From: Candidatus Omnitrophota bacterium
GTDB taxonomy: Bacteria > Omnitrophota > Gorgyraeia > Gygaellales > Profunditerraquicolaceae
Assembly (NCBI GenBank): GCA_023229385.1
Contig: JALNZI010000006.1
Span: forward strand, 1 to 64,000
Reading direction: 5' to 3'
Length of the DNA stretch: 64,000 nucleotides
Positions within the stretch are counted from its first letter, which is position 1. Each line of letters opens with the position of its first letter. The notes under the pieces are model-generated. The model was not told where the DNA came from. It searched no databases and saw nothing but the letters and a program-made list of their open reading frames with translations. Made by a program: the position numbers and the translations under genes. Of the stretch, positions 40,576 to 48,804 are shown piece after piece.

Positions 40576-40861
40576 AAATAAATATCCAGATATCTTTAAT
40601 GCTGTCTATGATAGTGTTACTGATTTTACAGACTTACCTGATGAAGTTATCTCTAAGATAGCTTATCGAGCAGGTACTGTAGCTTGTGAAGCTCACGAGC
40701 GAGAACTAACCAAGGAGAAATCAATGTCAGATGATCTTAAAGATCTTGTAACGTCTACAGATGTTCCAAGTATTTCAAAACAAGAGATGCGAAAGACTCA
40801 CGCTAATCAACATCAGCAAGCAAAGAAAATAACAGGAAAAGCTAAGAAAACAAAGAAATAA
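40559..40861 (+). CDS. LRDRY-chain gene 7, 100 aa, with an internal start
   Basis: Starts with TTG; MNLNLKNKYPDIF is the most diverged copy of the shared start. An internal in-frame ATG at 40724 has AAGGAG six bases before it and would give a 45-residue protein ending in a Lys-rich tail. Both products may be made. Confidence 0.55.
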   Translation: MNLNLKNKYPDIFNAVYDSVTDFTDLPDEVISKIAYRAGTVACEAHERELTKEKSMSDDLKDLVTSTDVPSISKQEMRKTHANQHQQAKKITGKAKKTKK

Positions 40862-40862
40862 C

Positions 40863-40914
40863 TTGATATCTTACTACGGTTGTAGTATATTATAGACATC
40901 ACAATTGATGTCTA
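40863..40914 (+). promoter_or_regulatory. Sigma-70 promoter with inverted repeat, upstream of RNR
   Basis: TTGATA (40863-40868), 17 bases, TATATT (40886-40891). A palindrome TAGACATC/GATGTCTA (40893-40900 with 40907-40914) spans the expected start and is followed by five T. Same design as the hsp20 promoter; an operator or leader hairpin. Confidence 0.75.
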
Positions 40915-40938
40915 TTTTTGTCTTTGAGGGAAAACAAA

Positions 40939-42618
40939 ATGAGTGTTACTTATCCAAATATTGCTAGTGAATTTGTTGCTTTACGATCTTATTGTAGATG
41001 GTTACCAGATCAAGAAAGAAGAGAAACTTGGGAAGAAGTTGTAAATCGAGTTGTTAATTTTTTAAAAACAGAAACTCGTCATGCTGATAGAATTCCTAAT
41101 AAAGTATGGACTTCTATTGAAGAAGGAATGTTAACTTTTAATGTAATGCCAAGTATGAGACTTGCAGCTACTGCTGGGCCTGCTGCAAAAAAAGATAATA
41201 TTTGTCTTTTTAATTGTTCATATTTACCAATTGATAGTATTAAATCATTTAGTGAATTATTATATATATTAATGTGTGGTACAGGAGCAGGATTTAGTGT
41301 AGAAAAAGAAAACATTGATAAACTTTCTATTATTAAACATCCAAATTCTCAAAGAAGAGATGATTATATAATTGAAGATTCTCGTGAAGGTTGGGCTAAA
41401 GCTTTTCAGTTTGGTCTTGAAACATGGTTTAATGGAGAAGATGTTCATTTTGATTTTTCAAAACTCAGACCATATGGTGCTTCATTAAAAACAATGGGTG
41501 GAAGATCTAGTGGTCCTGATCCATTAAAAGAACTTCTTGAATTTACAAAAGATATTATTTTTAACGCAAAAGGAAGAAAGTTAACTTCTTTAGAATGTCA
41601 TGATATTTGTTGTAAAGTTGCAGAAGTTGTAGTTGTTGGTGGTACACGAAGATCAGCAATGATTTCATTCAGTGATCTCGATGATCAATTAATGTGTCAT
41701 GCAAAAGAATTTCCAATTCCACCACATCGATTTATGGCAAATAATTCTGCTGTATATAAAGAAAAACCTGATACTATTACTTTTCTTAAAGAATGGAGTT
41801 CATTAGCTGAATCTGGAAGTGGAGAAAGAGGAATTATAAATGTTAGTAATCTTGATGCTATATGTAAAGATAGAAAATTTACAAAAGATATAAGATTCAA
41901 TCCTTGCTCAGAGATTCTTCTTAGACCATACGAATGTTGTAACTTATCAGAAGCAGTTATTAGAAGTGATGATGATATTGGAGATCTTGTTGAAAAAGTA
42001 ACTACTGCTACATGGTTAGGTGTTATTCAAGGAACATTTACACATTTTCCTTTTTTAAGACCTGAATGGAAAAAGAATTGTGAAGAAGAAAGATTAATTG
42101 GTGTAAGTCTTACTGGTCAAATGGATAATCCAGAAATTCTTTCAGAACAAGTGCTTAAACAATTAAAAAAAGTAGTAATAAAAGTTGCAAAACATGCTTC
42201 TTCTATTCTAGAAGTGAATACACCAAAAGCATATACTTGTGTTAAACCATCTGGAACTGTTTCACAAGTTGTAGATAGTGCTTCTGGTTGTCATCCTAGA
42301 TACAGTAAATTTTATATAAGAAGATATAGGATTTCTAGTTCTGATCCATTATTTCATCTTATGAGAGATCAAGGAATTTCATATAAACCTGAAGTTGGTC
42401 AAACAGAAGATAATGCTACAACAATGGTTGTTGAATTTCCAATTAAAGCACCAGATAAAGCTATTACAATTAAAGATTGGTCATCATCAGATCAACTTAA
42501 TTGGTATCTTAAAGTTCAAAAAAATTGGAGTACTCATAATGTTAGCAATACAGTTTACGTAAAAAAAGATGAATGGTTAAAAATTGGATCTTGGGTTTAT
42601 GATCATTTTGCTGAATAG
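40939..42618 (+). CDS. Class II (B12-dependent) ribonucleotide reductase, frame-shifted at the 3' end
   Basis: 559 residues to a TAG. Signatures: CLFNCSYLPI near the start, CGTGAGFSVEKE, FNPCSEILL (radical-site NPCSE), CCNLSEAV, and KPSGTVSQ phosphate loop. Reduces nucleotides to deoxynucleotides using adenosylcobalamin, so it needs no small subunit. The frame ends at GCTGAATAG, but homologous sequence continues in the -1 frame at 42618. One missing A would explain it. Confidence 0.85.
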   Translation: MSVTYPNIASEFVALRSYCRWLPDQERRETWEEVVNRVVNFLKTETRHADRIPNKVWTSIEEGMLTFNVMPSMRLAATAGPAAKKDNICLFNCSYLPIDSIKSFSELLYILMCGTGAGFSVEKENIDKLSIIKHPNSQRRDDYIIEDSREGWAKAFQFGLETWFNGEDVHFDFSKLRPYGASLKTMGGRSSGPDPLKELLEFTKDIIFNAKGRKLTSLECHDICCKVAEVVVVGGTRRSAMISFSDLDDQLMCHAKEFPIPPHRFMANNSAVYKEKPDTITFLKEWSSLAESGSGERGIINVSNLDAICKDRKFTKDIRFNPCSEILLRPYECCNLSEAVIRSDDDIGDLVEKVTTATWLGVIQGTFTHFPFLRPEWKKNCEEERLIGVSLTGQMDNPEILSEQVLKQLKKVVIKVAKHASSILEVNTPKAYTCVKPSGTVSQVVDSASGCHPRYSKFYIRRYRISSSDPLFHLMRDQGISYKPEVGQTEDNATTMVVEFPIKAPDKAITIKDWSSSDQLNWYLKVQKNWSTHNVSNTVYVKKDEWLKIGSWVYDHFAE

Positions 42619-42824
42619 TTGGTGTAAGTTTTCTTCCAATTGAAGATCATAAATATGAATTAGCACCATATGAAGAAATTACTGAAGATAAATACAATGA
42701 ATTATTAAAATCTTTTCCTAAATTAGATTTTTCAGTATTAGGAGAATATGAAAAACTCGTTGGTGATAAAACTGAAGCAGCTAAACAAATGGCTTGTTCT
42801 TCAGGATCTTGCGAAATAACATAA
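42618..42824 (+). pseudogene. C-terminal part of the RNR in the -1 frame
   Basis: 68 residues, VGVSFLPIEDHKYELAPYEE to MACSSGSCEIT, exactly the sequence expected after WVYDHFAE in class II RNR. It holds the C-terminal Cys pair that re-reduces the active site. It has no start codon of its own. Either a mutation, a read error, or recoding separates it from the main gene. Confidence 0.75.
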
Positions 42825-43031
42825 ATGAAGCAAATAAAAACATATCTAGAATATAACTTAGATAGTAAAAACATAATTATAATAAGTAATACTTATAAAG
42901 GAAGTCCTAAGATGTATTATAAATATGATATCTTGATAGGATCTAAAGAAATTATAACTAAATATAAAAGTGATCTTGTTCCAGAACATCTGCTTAAAAC
43001 TGGATGGAAACCGAAGGTGGTTTATTTATGA
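42825..43031 (+). CDS. Hypothetical protein, 68 aa
   Basis: ATG follows the RNR fragment stop directly. Short soluble alpha/beta protein; the stop overlaps the next start (ATGA). Confidence 0.55.
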   Translation: MKQIKTYLEYNLDSKNIIIISNTYKGSPKMYYKYDILIGSKEIITKYKSDLVPEHLLKTGWKPKVVYL

Positions 43032-43216
43032 AAGCAAAATTAATTATTTTAAAACACGAACTAAATAATTGGTCAGAAAGATATAAAAAAGAAGCTGAAA
43101 GATGTCTTAATAATTGTAGTTTAGAATGTGTTGGATATAAAATAAGACAAGAAACTGTTGATGTAATTGTTGAAATGTTAAACAAAATATTAAATGAAGA
43201 GGAAAATAATGAGTAA
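43028..43216 (+). CDS. Hypothetical helical protein, 62 aa
   Basis: Start at the ATG overlapping the upstream stop. Coiled-coil-like with two Cys (CLNNCSLEC). No family is recognised. Confidence 0.55.
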   Translation: MKAKLIILKHELNNWSERYKKEAERCLNNCSLECVGYKIRQETVDVIVEMLNKILNEEENNE

Positions 43217-43505
43217 AGAAGATAAATTAATAGAAGTGTTAAATAATATGATTAAATTAGTAGAACCAATTTATTACAAAGATTTTAATAAGAAAATAAA
43301 AGCAATTAATAATGAAGATCTTATCAAATATGAAGAAAAAGAATCTGTTGTTGGAGTTACAAATATAAACAATAATGATTATGCAATTTCAACTTTAAGT
43401 ATAATTGCTACAATAACTGATATTTTAATTGATAAACGTTTAGCATTTAATGTTGAAGATACTGGAGTTATAAGTGGAGTTAAATTTTATGAACCTTTGG
43501 TGTAA
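43209..43505 (+). CDS. Hypothetical protein, 98 aa
   Basis: Start at ATG 43209 (MSKEDKLIEV) after GAGGAAA. Helical N terminus and beta C terminus. Overlaps its neighbours by 8 and 17 bases. Confidence 0.55.
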   Translation: MSKEDKLIEVLNNMIKLVEPIYYKDFNKKIKAINNEDLIKYEEKESVVGVTNINNNDYAISTLSIIATITDILIDKRLAFNVEDTGVISGVKFYEPLV

Positions 43506-43779
43506 ATTAGGATTTCATGATTATGAAACTATAAAATCTTTATCAATAAGAGATATAGAAAACGATATAGCTATTAAAAGAGGAATTACTCCAATTCTTG
43601 ACTATTATACAACTGGAATAACTTCTTATTTTAGTCAAAAAATATGTTTAAATTGTTGTAAGTATATTGATGAAATTACACCAGAAATTAAAAGACAAGA
43701 AAAAGTAGTAGATAAATCAAATATTCGAGAAAACAAATTAAAAGAAATACTTTCTAAAAAAGGAATTAATAATGAGTGA
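43489..43779 (+). CDS. Small zinc-binding phage protein, 96 aa
   Basis: Starts MNLWCKLGFHDY; CLNCCKY follows near residue 54. The KxGFHxY...CxxC pattern is like short DUF1660-type phage prote­ins with a zinc site. Function is not known. Confidence 0.55.
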   Translation: MNLWCKLGFHDYETIKSLSIRDIENDIAIKRGITPILDYYTTGITSYFSQKICLNCCKYIDEITPEIKRQEKVVDKSNIRENKLKEILSKKGINNE

Positions 43780-44293
43780 AATTAAGTTACAAATAGTTAA
43801 AATGTTTGATGATGTTAAGTTACCTAGTAAGCAGAATCCTACTGATAGTGGATTTGATCTTTACGCTTATAGTTTTAAAAAGTACTATCAGAATCATGGT
43901 AGTAACTATGAACGACTTTTTGAAGATGATAAAGTAACTCCTTTTATACGTGATGGGGAACTTGAACTGGCTAGTCTTGATAGAGTTCTTATAGGTACTG
44001 GTCTTAAGATGACAGTTGGACCTGGATATGAACTTCAAGTACGTGCTAGAAGTGGACTTGCTCTTAAACAAGGATTATCATTAGTAAACGGAATTGGCAC
44101 AATTGACTATTCTTATCGTGACGAATGTTGTGTTATACTTATTAATCTTTCTAGAAAGAATCAAGTGATTAAACTAGGAGATAGAATAGCACAAATTGTT
44201 CCTATGGCGGTTGCTTTGCCTGAAATACAGGTTGTTCAAACTTTAGATGGTGTTGATCGTGGTGGTGGTTTTGGGCATACGAATAACAATTAG
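43772..44293 (+). CDS. dut: dUTPase
   Basis: 173 residues. All five trimeric dUTPase motifs: TDSGFDLYAY, RARSGLALKQG, NGIGTIDYSYRDE, GDRIAQIVP and RGGGFGHT. Splits dUTP to dUMP and pyrophosphate, keeping uracil out of DNA. An insertion of about 25 residues between motifs 1 and 2 makes it longer than the usual 145-150. Confidence 0.92.
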   Translation: MSEIKLQIVKMFDDVKLPSKQNPTDSGFDLYAYSFKKYYQNHGSNYERLFEDDKVTPFIRDGELELASLDRVLIGTGLKMTVGPGYELQVRARSGLALKQGLSLVNGIGTIDYSYRDECCVILINLSRKNQVIKLGDRIAQIVPMAVALPEIQVVQTLDGVDRGGGFGHTNNN

Positions 44294-44315
44294 TCTATAC
44301 TATAGGAGATAAATT

Positions 44316-44414
44316 ATGTTTAATATGTTCATACGAACACTTATTAGGGCGATAACTTATAATATAGTTAATGTTCTATTTAGAAAATTAATAAGATTAA
44401 AGAGGTTAAAATGA
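44316..44414 (+). CDS. Basic 32-aa peptide
   Basis: TAGGAG lies seven bases before the ATG, and the stop overlaps the next gene (ATGA). Sequence MFNMFIRTLIRAITYNIVNV is an amphipathic, basic helix that could associate with a membrane. Confidence 0.5.
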   Translation: MFNMFIRTLIRAITYNIVNVLFRKLIRLKRLK

Positions 44415-44860
44415 ATGTTGAAATAACTACAGATGGAACTCTGCAAAACACAATACTTAAAGTTGATGGTAAGGATATTACCAAAAATAACAAAGTAGTA
44501 AGTATAAGTGCTTATGCTTCTGCTCCTTTTAAAGGACAGGTAAGTGGTGACATTTATAAAGGTCACGTTGGTGTAAGTTATGAAATAATGGATGATAAAG
44601 GCACAATTGAACGACTTTCTATAGGAAGTTCTGAAACAGACTACGTAAAAGGCATCGGTCAGAAGATTAAACAGAATGATCAGGTATTGCAGTATCTAGG
44701 TCAGAATATTCCTGCAGAGCTAGACGTTATTGTAGATAAAATTGTAAAACATTGTGAAGATAATAAGATAGCATGTCCCGCTAAAGATGTTCTTGTTACG
44801 AGAACAAAAGAATCATTGATGGATAAAGTCATTGATCTTGGAATTAAATTGGAGAATTAA
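44411..44860 (+). CDS. Hypothetical protein, 149 aa
   Basis: Beta-rich N-terminal 80 residues (VSISAYASAPFKGQ) and a helical C terminus with three Cys. No family is recognised; base use is normal for the arm. Confidence 0.6.
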   Translation: MNVEITTDGTLQNTILKVDGKDITKNNKVVSISAYASAPFKGQVSGDIYKGHVGVSYEIMDDKGTIERLSIGSSETDYVKGIGQKIKQNDQVLQYLGQNIPAELDVIVDKIVKHCEDNKIACPAKDVLVTRTKESLMDKVIDLGIKLEN

Positions 44861-44861
44861 A

Positions 44862-44906
44862 ATGTATAGTAAATGTAAAAAAGGCAAAGGTTCTAAAGGA
44901 AAATGA
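44862..44906 (+). CDS. Tiny basic peptide, 14 aa
   Basis: MYSKCKKGKGSKGK. GGAG lies seven bases upstream of the ATG and the stop overlaps the next ATG. Likely serves translational coupling, perhaps nothing more. Confidence 0.35.
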   Translation: MYSKCKKGKGSKGK

Positions 44907-45049
44907 GTAAAACTAAACCAATTGTTATAAAGACTGGTAATACTTTTAAGGGACCAGGCTGGAATGGCCAAAAAGTTCAACCTGTGGTACAACCCAAACC
45001 ACAAAAGACTTATGATCCTAAAAAAGGAAATACTGGAATTGCAGGATAG
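44903..45049 (+). CDS. Hypothetical protein, 48 aa
   Basis: Lys/Pro/Gly-rich, probably disordered (NTFKGPGWNGQKVQP). Start overlaps the 14-aa frame (ATGA), with AAAGGA upstream. Confidence 0.5.
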   Translation: MSKTKPIVIKTGNTFKGPGWNGQKVQPVVQPKPQKTYDPKKGNTGIAG

Positions 45050-45059
45050 TTGCATATAA

Positions 45060-45192
45060 AAATATTAGAAGGGCTATTCTATATATGAGGTCCATCTTAC
45101 GATGGAATAAGTTATAAAATCTCCCTTTCTACTGGATGTCCCTCAACATCCTTTCCTCAAGCGGCTAACGTTCTGTTAGCCGTATTTATTTT
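45060..45192 (+). ncRNA. Structured intergenic RNA ending in a terminator
   Basis: No gene. TAGAAGGG can pair with CCC-TTCTA; CCATC/GATGG and GGATGT/ACATCC hairpins lie inside. It ends in the strong hairpin CGGCTAAC/GTTAGCCG (45162-45169 with 45175-45182) and a T-rich tail. Either a small RNA or a structured 3' end. Confidence 0.5.
45162..45192 (+). terminator. Intrinsic terminator
   Basis: 8-bp GC-containing stem with five-base loop, then TATTTATTTTAT. It separates the dut-side genes from the endonuclease and lysis block. Confidence 0.8.
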
Positions 45193-45209
45193 ATACCTAT
45201 ACTAATTTT

Positions 45210-45698
45210 ATGACGCAATGTATATTATGTAACTTTAAATGTGAAGAAGACTTATGTAAAAGACATAAGAAGTTATATGTATTTGATGCATGTCTTAATG
45301 GATACCGATTAAAGAAACGCACATCTGGAAGCCGATATACACAAGCTAAATTTCATAAAACAGAGATTACTCTTACAAAAATACTTGAAAAACGTTATGG
45401 AAAGAAAAATGTTATAACATCTTTTCATCCATTATGGGCAGTAAGTACAAAAGGAGTTTTACTCGAATATGATATTTATATAAAATCAAAAGATATTCTT
45501 GTGGAATATAATAGTATCATTCATTATGAATGGACTAAGTTCTTCCACAAGACAAAACTAGAGTTCTTACAACAGCAAAGGCGCGATAAAAGCAAAGCGC
45601 GTCTAGCTAAGAAAAATGGTAAAAAATTAATAATTTTTAAATATGATGAACCGTTGTTTAAAGATTATATTATAAATAAAATTGAAGGAGATAAATAA
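45210..45698 (+). CDS. Putative endonuclease (VSR/PD-(D/E)XK-like) with zinc finger
   Basis: 162 residues. N-terminal CILCNFKCEEDLCKRH is a small zinc finger. The C-terminal half has LEYDIYIKSKDILVEYNS, HYEWTKFF, QQQRRDKSKARLAKKNG and LIIFKYDE, the pattern of VSR-like nucleases often found as free-standing homing enzymes in phages. No ribosome site is visible before the ATG, as in many mobile genes. Target is unknown. Confidence 0.6.
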   Translation: MTQCILCNFKCEEDLCKRHKKLYVFDACLNGYRLKKRTSGSRYTQAKFHKTEITLTKILEKRYGKKNVITSFHPLWAVSTKGVLLEYDIYIKSKDILVEYNSIIHYEWTKFFHKTKLEFLQQQRRDKSKARLAKKNGKKLIIFKYDEPLFKDYIINKIEGDK

Positions 45699-46049
45699 AT
45701 GGAATCGATGATTATTAGAGGAAGTGATGCAAGTGGAATGTATATTGCAGGACCTCAAAGATATTTTAATGTTGAAAGTGTAATGTTTGATGTTCCAATA
45801 AGTGCTACTAATGATGCTACTGTAACATTAAGTGGTGCTCAAACTGGAGAAAAAACTTTTAATAGTACAACGATTGTTAATGTTCCTTTTAAAGCAAATG
45901 AAGATGTATATATTACCACGTCTGGTTTTCTATCAACATATCAAGTTGTTATAAACTATACTCAAGTAGGAGACGCATCATCTTATGTACAGTCAGATAT
46001 TTCTAGAGTTTCAGGTGGTGGATACTCAGTACCTTGGAGATTCCAGTAA
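45699..46049 (+). CDS. Probable virion-associated beta protein, 116 aa
   Basis: Ser/Thr/Val-rich beta-sandwich look (VTLSGAQTGEKTFNSTTIVN). GGAGATAA precedes the ATG. Composition is typical of phage decoration or fibre-like proteins; no family is recognised. Confidence 0.5.
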   Translation: MESMIIRGSDASGMYIAGPQRYFNVESVMFDVPISATNDATVTLSGAQTGEKTFNSTTIVNVPFKANEDVYITTSGFLSTYQVVINYTQVGDASSYVQSDISRVSGGGYSVPWRFQ

Positions 46050-46084
46050 ACTATCATATAATTTAACAACTTGGAGGAAGCAGC

Positions 46085-46666
46085 ATGTCAGAAGTAATAA
46101 GTTTGATAGAAAAAATTACTGGATTTATAAATCCTCAAACATCATTAGTAATAATAGTTTTTTTAGCAGTACTTGTAATAATATCAGTAGCGGGAAATGT
46201 TGGGATTGACTGGAATAATAAAAAGATAACATTTGGTAGTGGTAAAAATAAAAGATCATGCGCAGATTGTGTTAATTATCTTTTAACTAAAAGAACAACA
46301 TTTGAAACTTTATATTATAATAAACAAAATAGTATTCTTAGACAACAGATGATTTTTGCAGAACATAAACTTCTAGAAATGGAACTTTTTGTAGGATATG
46401 AATTTAAATGTAATATAAAAGACGAATTACGTCGCTCTTTCAAAAACAATGGTTTTGCTGAAAGAACACCAGTAGAATATGAAAAATATATTCAAGAACG
46501 TATTGGTTCTTTAACAACAATGATAGCAGTTACACATCCATCCTTTCCAGCAATAATAAGAGAAATATATGATCATGCTAAAGACACCACCTTAAGAGTT
46601 GAATCAGAACTTAAAAAACTCGAAAAAGATTTTATAAAAGATGTAGATAAATTTATAGGAGTATAA
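46085..46666 (+). CDS. Membrane protein upstream of endolysin, 193 aa
   Basis: One N-terminal membrane segment at about 20-39 (LVIIVFLAVLVIISVAG), then a CADC pair and a long helical soluble domain. Position just before the endolysin allows a holin or spanin role, but the length and single span are not typical. GGAGG before the ATG. Confidence 0.5.
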   Translation: MSEVISLIEKITGFINPQTSLVIIVFLAVLVIISVAGNVGIDWNNKKITFGSGKNKRSCADCVNYLLTKRTTFETLYYNKQNSILRQQMIFAEHKLLEMELFVGYEFKCNIKDELRRSFKNNGFAERTPVEYEKYIQERIGSLTTMIAVTHPSFPAIIREIYDHAKDTTLRVESELKKLEKDFIKDVDKFIGV

Positions 46667-46667
46667 A

Positions 46668-47066
46668 ATGCCAACCTTTTCTAAAAGTTCATTAGATAAA
46701 TTAATTACTTGTGATCCTAAACTTCAGAAACTTTTTAATGAAGTTATTAAATATTTTGATTGTGTGGTTGTTTTTGGTCATCGAGGTAAAGAAGATCAAG
46801 ATAAAGCTTTTGCTGAAGGTAATTCTAAAGTACAATGGCCTAATGGTAAACATAATACAGTTCCTTCAAAAGCAATAGATGTTGCTCCTTTTATTAATGG
46901 TAAAATTTCTTGGGATAGTAAACAGTGTTTATATTTTGGTGGAATTGTAAAAGGTATTGCTACAATGCTTGGTATAGATATAAGATATGGCGGCGATTGG
47001 GACAGTGATAATGATGTAACTGATAATAAATTCAATGACTTAGTCCACGTAGAATTAAAGGAATAA
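46668..47066 (+). CDS. Endolysin, L-alanyl-D-glutamate peptidase (M15 family)
   Basis: 132 residues, a single M15C domain. Zinc ligands appear as KHNTVPSKAIDVAPF (His62, Asp71) and DLVHVELKE (His127). It cuts the peptide stem of peptidoglycan at lysis. No cell-wall-binding domain and no signal peptide, so it needs a holin for release. Confidence 0.85.
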   Translation: MPTFSKSSLDKLITCDPKLQKLFNEVIKYFDCVVVFGHRGKEDQDKAFAEGNSKVQWPNGKHNTVPSKAIDVAPFINGKISWDSKQCLYFGGIVKGIATMLGIDIRYGGDWDSDNDVTDNKFNDLVHVELKE

Positions 47067-47067
47067 G

Positions 47068-47733
47068 ATGTCAGAAATTAATTTAAGAAACGTTTCTAAT
47101 CAAACAGAACTTGCTATTCTAGGACAAAATAATCCAGAACTTGCTAGTTTATTACAGGTATATCCTCCAGAAATGGCAACTCTTTTAATTAATAATAAAG
47201 AAAAACTTGCAAGTATATCTAAACAGATGGAAAATTTTACAACAGTTACTTGTATTAATACAATGATAATGAAGTGTTCTCAAAATTGTGTATATAATAA
47301 TGTTTGTATTTTCGTTAAGAATGATATACGTCCCGATGGGTTTCCCTGCCCTATCGAGAAAAAAGTTATATTAGATATGGAATTTGACATCGTAAGAAGT
47401 CTTGAAATTGATAAAAGTGATCCTATAGAAATGGAAATGCTTTGGGATTTAATCGATGCTAAACTTCTAGATATGCGAAGTAGTGGAGCACTTAAAGATG
47501 GAAGACTTACTCAGATAGTTGAACAAAAAGTTGGTCAAGCTATAGTAAGTCGTGAAGAACTTTCTCCAAATATCGAAGCTAAGATGGAACTTAAAAGACT
47601 TAAACATAATATTATTGATAGCTTCGTAGCGACTCGTAGAGCCAAGAAAAAATATGGTATGAGTAGTGATCAGAGTACTCTTGAAAAGATGATCAGAGAG
47701 GCTGCAATGAATGTTGAAGACCAATTGGAATGA
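47068..47733 (+). CDS. Hypothetical protein, possible small terminase, 221 aa
   Basis: Starts MSEINLRN, a weak echo of the LRDRY start. Four cysteines (CINTMIMKCSQNCVYNNVC) may bind metal. The rest is helical with basic C-terminal parts. Its place five genes before the large terminase would suit a small terminase, but no helix-turn-helix is certain. Confidence 0.5.
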   Translation: MSEINLRNVSNQTELAILGQNNPELASLLQVYPPEMATLLINNKEKLASISKQMENFTTVTCINTMIMKCSQNCVYNNVCIFVKNDIRPDGFPCPIEKKVILDMEFDIVRSLEIDKSDPIEMEMLWDLIDAKLLDMRSSGALKDGRLTQIVEQKVGQAIVSREELSPNIEAKMELKRLKHNIIDSFVATRRAKKKYGMSSDQSTLEKMIREAAMNVEDQLE

Positions 47734-48298
47734 CATATATGATTCAGTTAAAAAACGTGTAAATTATATATCTTCGCGTACAAGAAATGTATTAACTAAA
47801 AATCAATTATATAATGTTGGTCAAAGAGAAGTTGGAAGAATTGATCAAAAAGAACTTAGACATAATATTAAAAAAAAGTATGATAAAGCAGCGTTAAGAA
47901 TAAATGAATATGTTTCTACTACTAGTAACAAAACACGTAAACTTCTAGAAGGTAATAAAGCTGGACGACTTCTTACACAGATTGCAAATAAAAAGTATGG
48001 AAAACATATTTTAATAGCAGCTGGAACGCTTTTAGCATCTAGTTTAATTGGAAAGATAACACAATATAAATCAGAACCTGTTATACCTAAAAATTATGAT
48101 CGTGGATATGACATTATGAATGAGACATTAACTGATTTTTCATCTCCAGTTAACTTACTTAAAGCTACTACAAGATCAAATATTATGCCATATTATAGTA
48201 GTGTAAGAAAAGGAACAGTTACTTCAGTCAGGTCTGTTCAAGAAAGAAATTTATCTTTATTTTTAAATAAACATGCAATAGGACATACAAGGTATTAA
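47711..48298 (+). CDS. Hypothetical basic protein, 195 aa
   Basis: Strongly basic, with one hydrophobic segment (HILIAAGTLLASSLIG) near residues 99-114. The two following genes share this character. They could be internal head or ejection proteins. Overlaps the previous gene by 23 bases. Confidence 0.55.
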   Translation: MLKTNWNDIYDSVKKRVNYISSRTRNVLTKNQLYNVGQREVGRIDQKELRHNIKKKYDKAALRINEYVSTTSNKTRKLLEGNKAGRLLTQIANKKYGKHILIAAGTLLASSLIGKITQYKSEPVIPKNYDRGYDIMNETLTDFSSPVNLLKATTRSNIMPYYSSVRKGTVTSVRSVQERNLSLFLNKHAIGHTRY

Positions 48299-48300
48299 AT

Positions 48301-48804
48301 ATGTCATCTATGTATAAACCATCATCAAAACTTGCAAGATCTTCATATATGCAAGGTTTTAAATCAAGCCCATTAAGTAGACAAACTTATAAAAAAATGA
48401 GTGCTAATATAATGCCTAAAGTCTCTAGAGGTAGTGATCCTATAATGGCTCAAAATTCTCTTGGACGAGTACGATCAGATAAAAAATTTAATATATATCG
48501 TGGTGTTAGCAAGTCACTTATAGGTAAGAGTAAGGTTATTCCATCTCCTATAAGAAAAGGTGGACTTAAAGGTGCTCTTGTTACTGGTGCTGTTTCTATG
48601 TTAAATGTTGCAATAATGAAAGGTGCTATGAATCCAGGACGCTTTGAAGTATATGGTCGTATGATGCAAAATTTAGCAGTAGGTAAAAACATGTTGAATA
48701 ATACTAGACTAGGATTAGCATCTGGAACCTCTAGAATGAACGATATGGGACACACAATGGGATTATCTTTAGCTTTATCTAAATCTCGTCATGGACGTTA
48801 CTAA
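48301..48804 (+). CDS. Hypothetical basic protein, 167 aa
   Basis: Ser/Lys/Arg/Met-rich, with a hydrophobic stretch near 96-108 (GALVTGAVSMLNVAIM). Like its neighbours it resembles an internal virion protein. No family is recognised. Confidence 0.55.
   Translation: MSSMYKPSSKLARSSYMQGFKSSPLSRQTYKKMSANIMPKVSRGSDPIMAQNSLGRVRSDKKFNIYRGVSKSLIGKSKVIPSPIRKGGLKGALVTGAVSMLNVAIMKGAMNPGRFEVYGRMMQNLAVGKNMLNNTRLGLASGTSRMNDMGHTMGLSLALSKSRHGRY

Noticed and set aside
42605..42625. Programmed -1 frameshift in RNR
   Set aside because: No slippery X-XXY-YYZ heptamer at GCTGAATAG; a deletion or read error is simpler.
47068..47733. Firm small-terminase call
   Set aside because: Position fits, but no helix-turn-helix or family motif is visible, so it is left as hypothetical.
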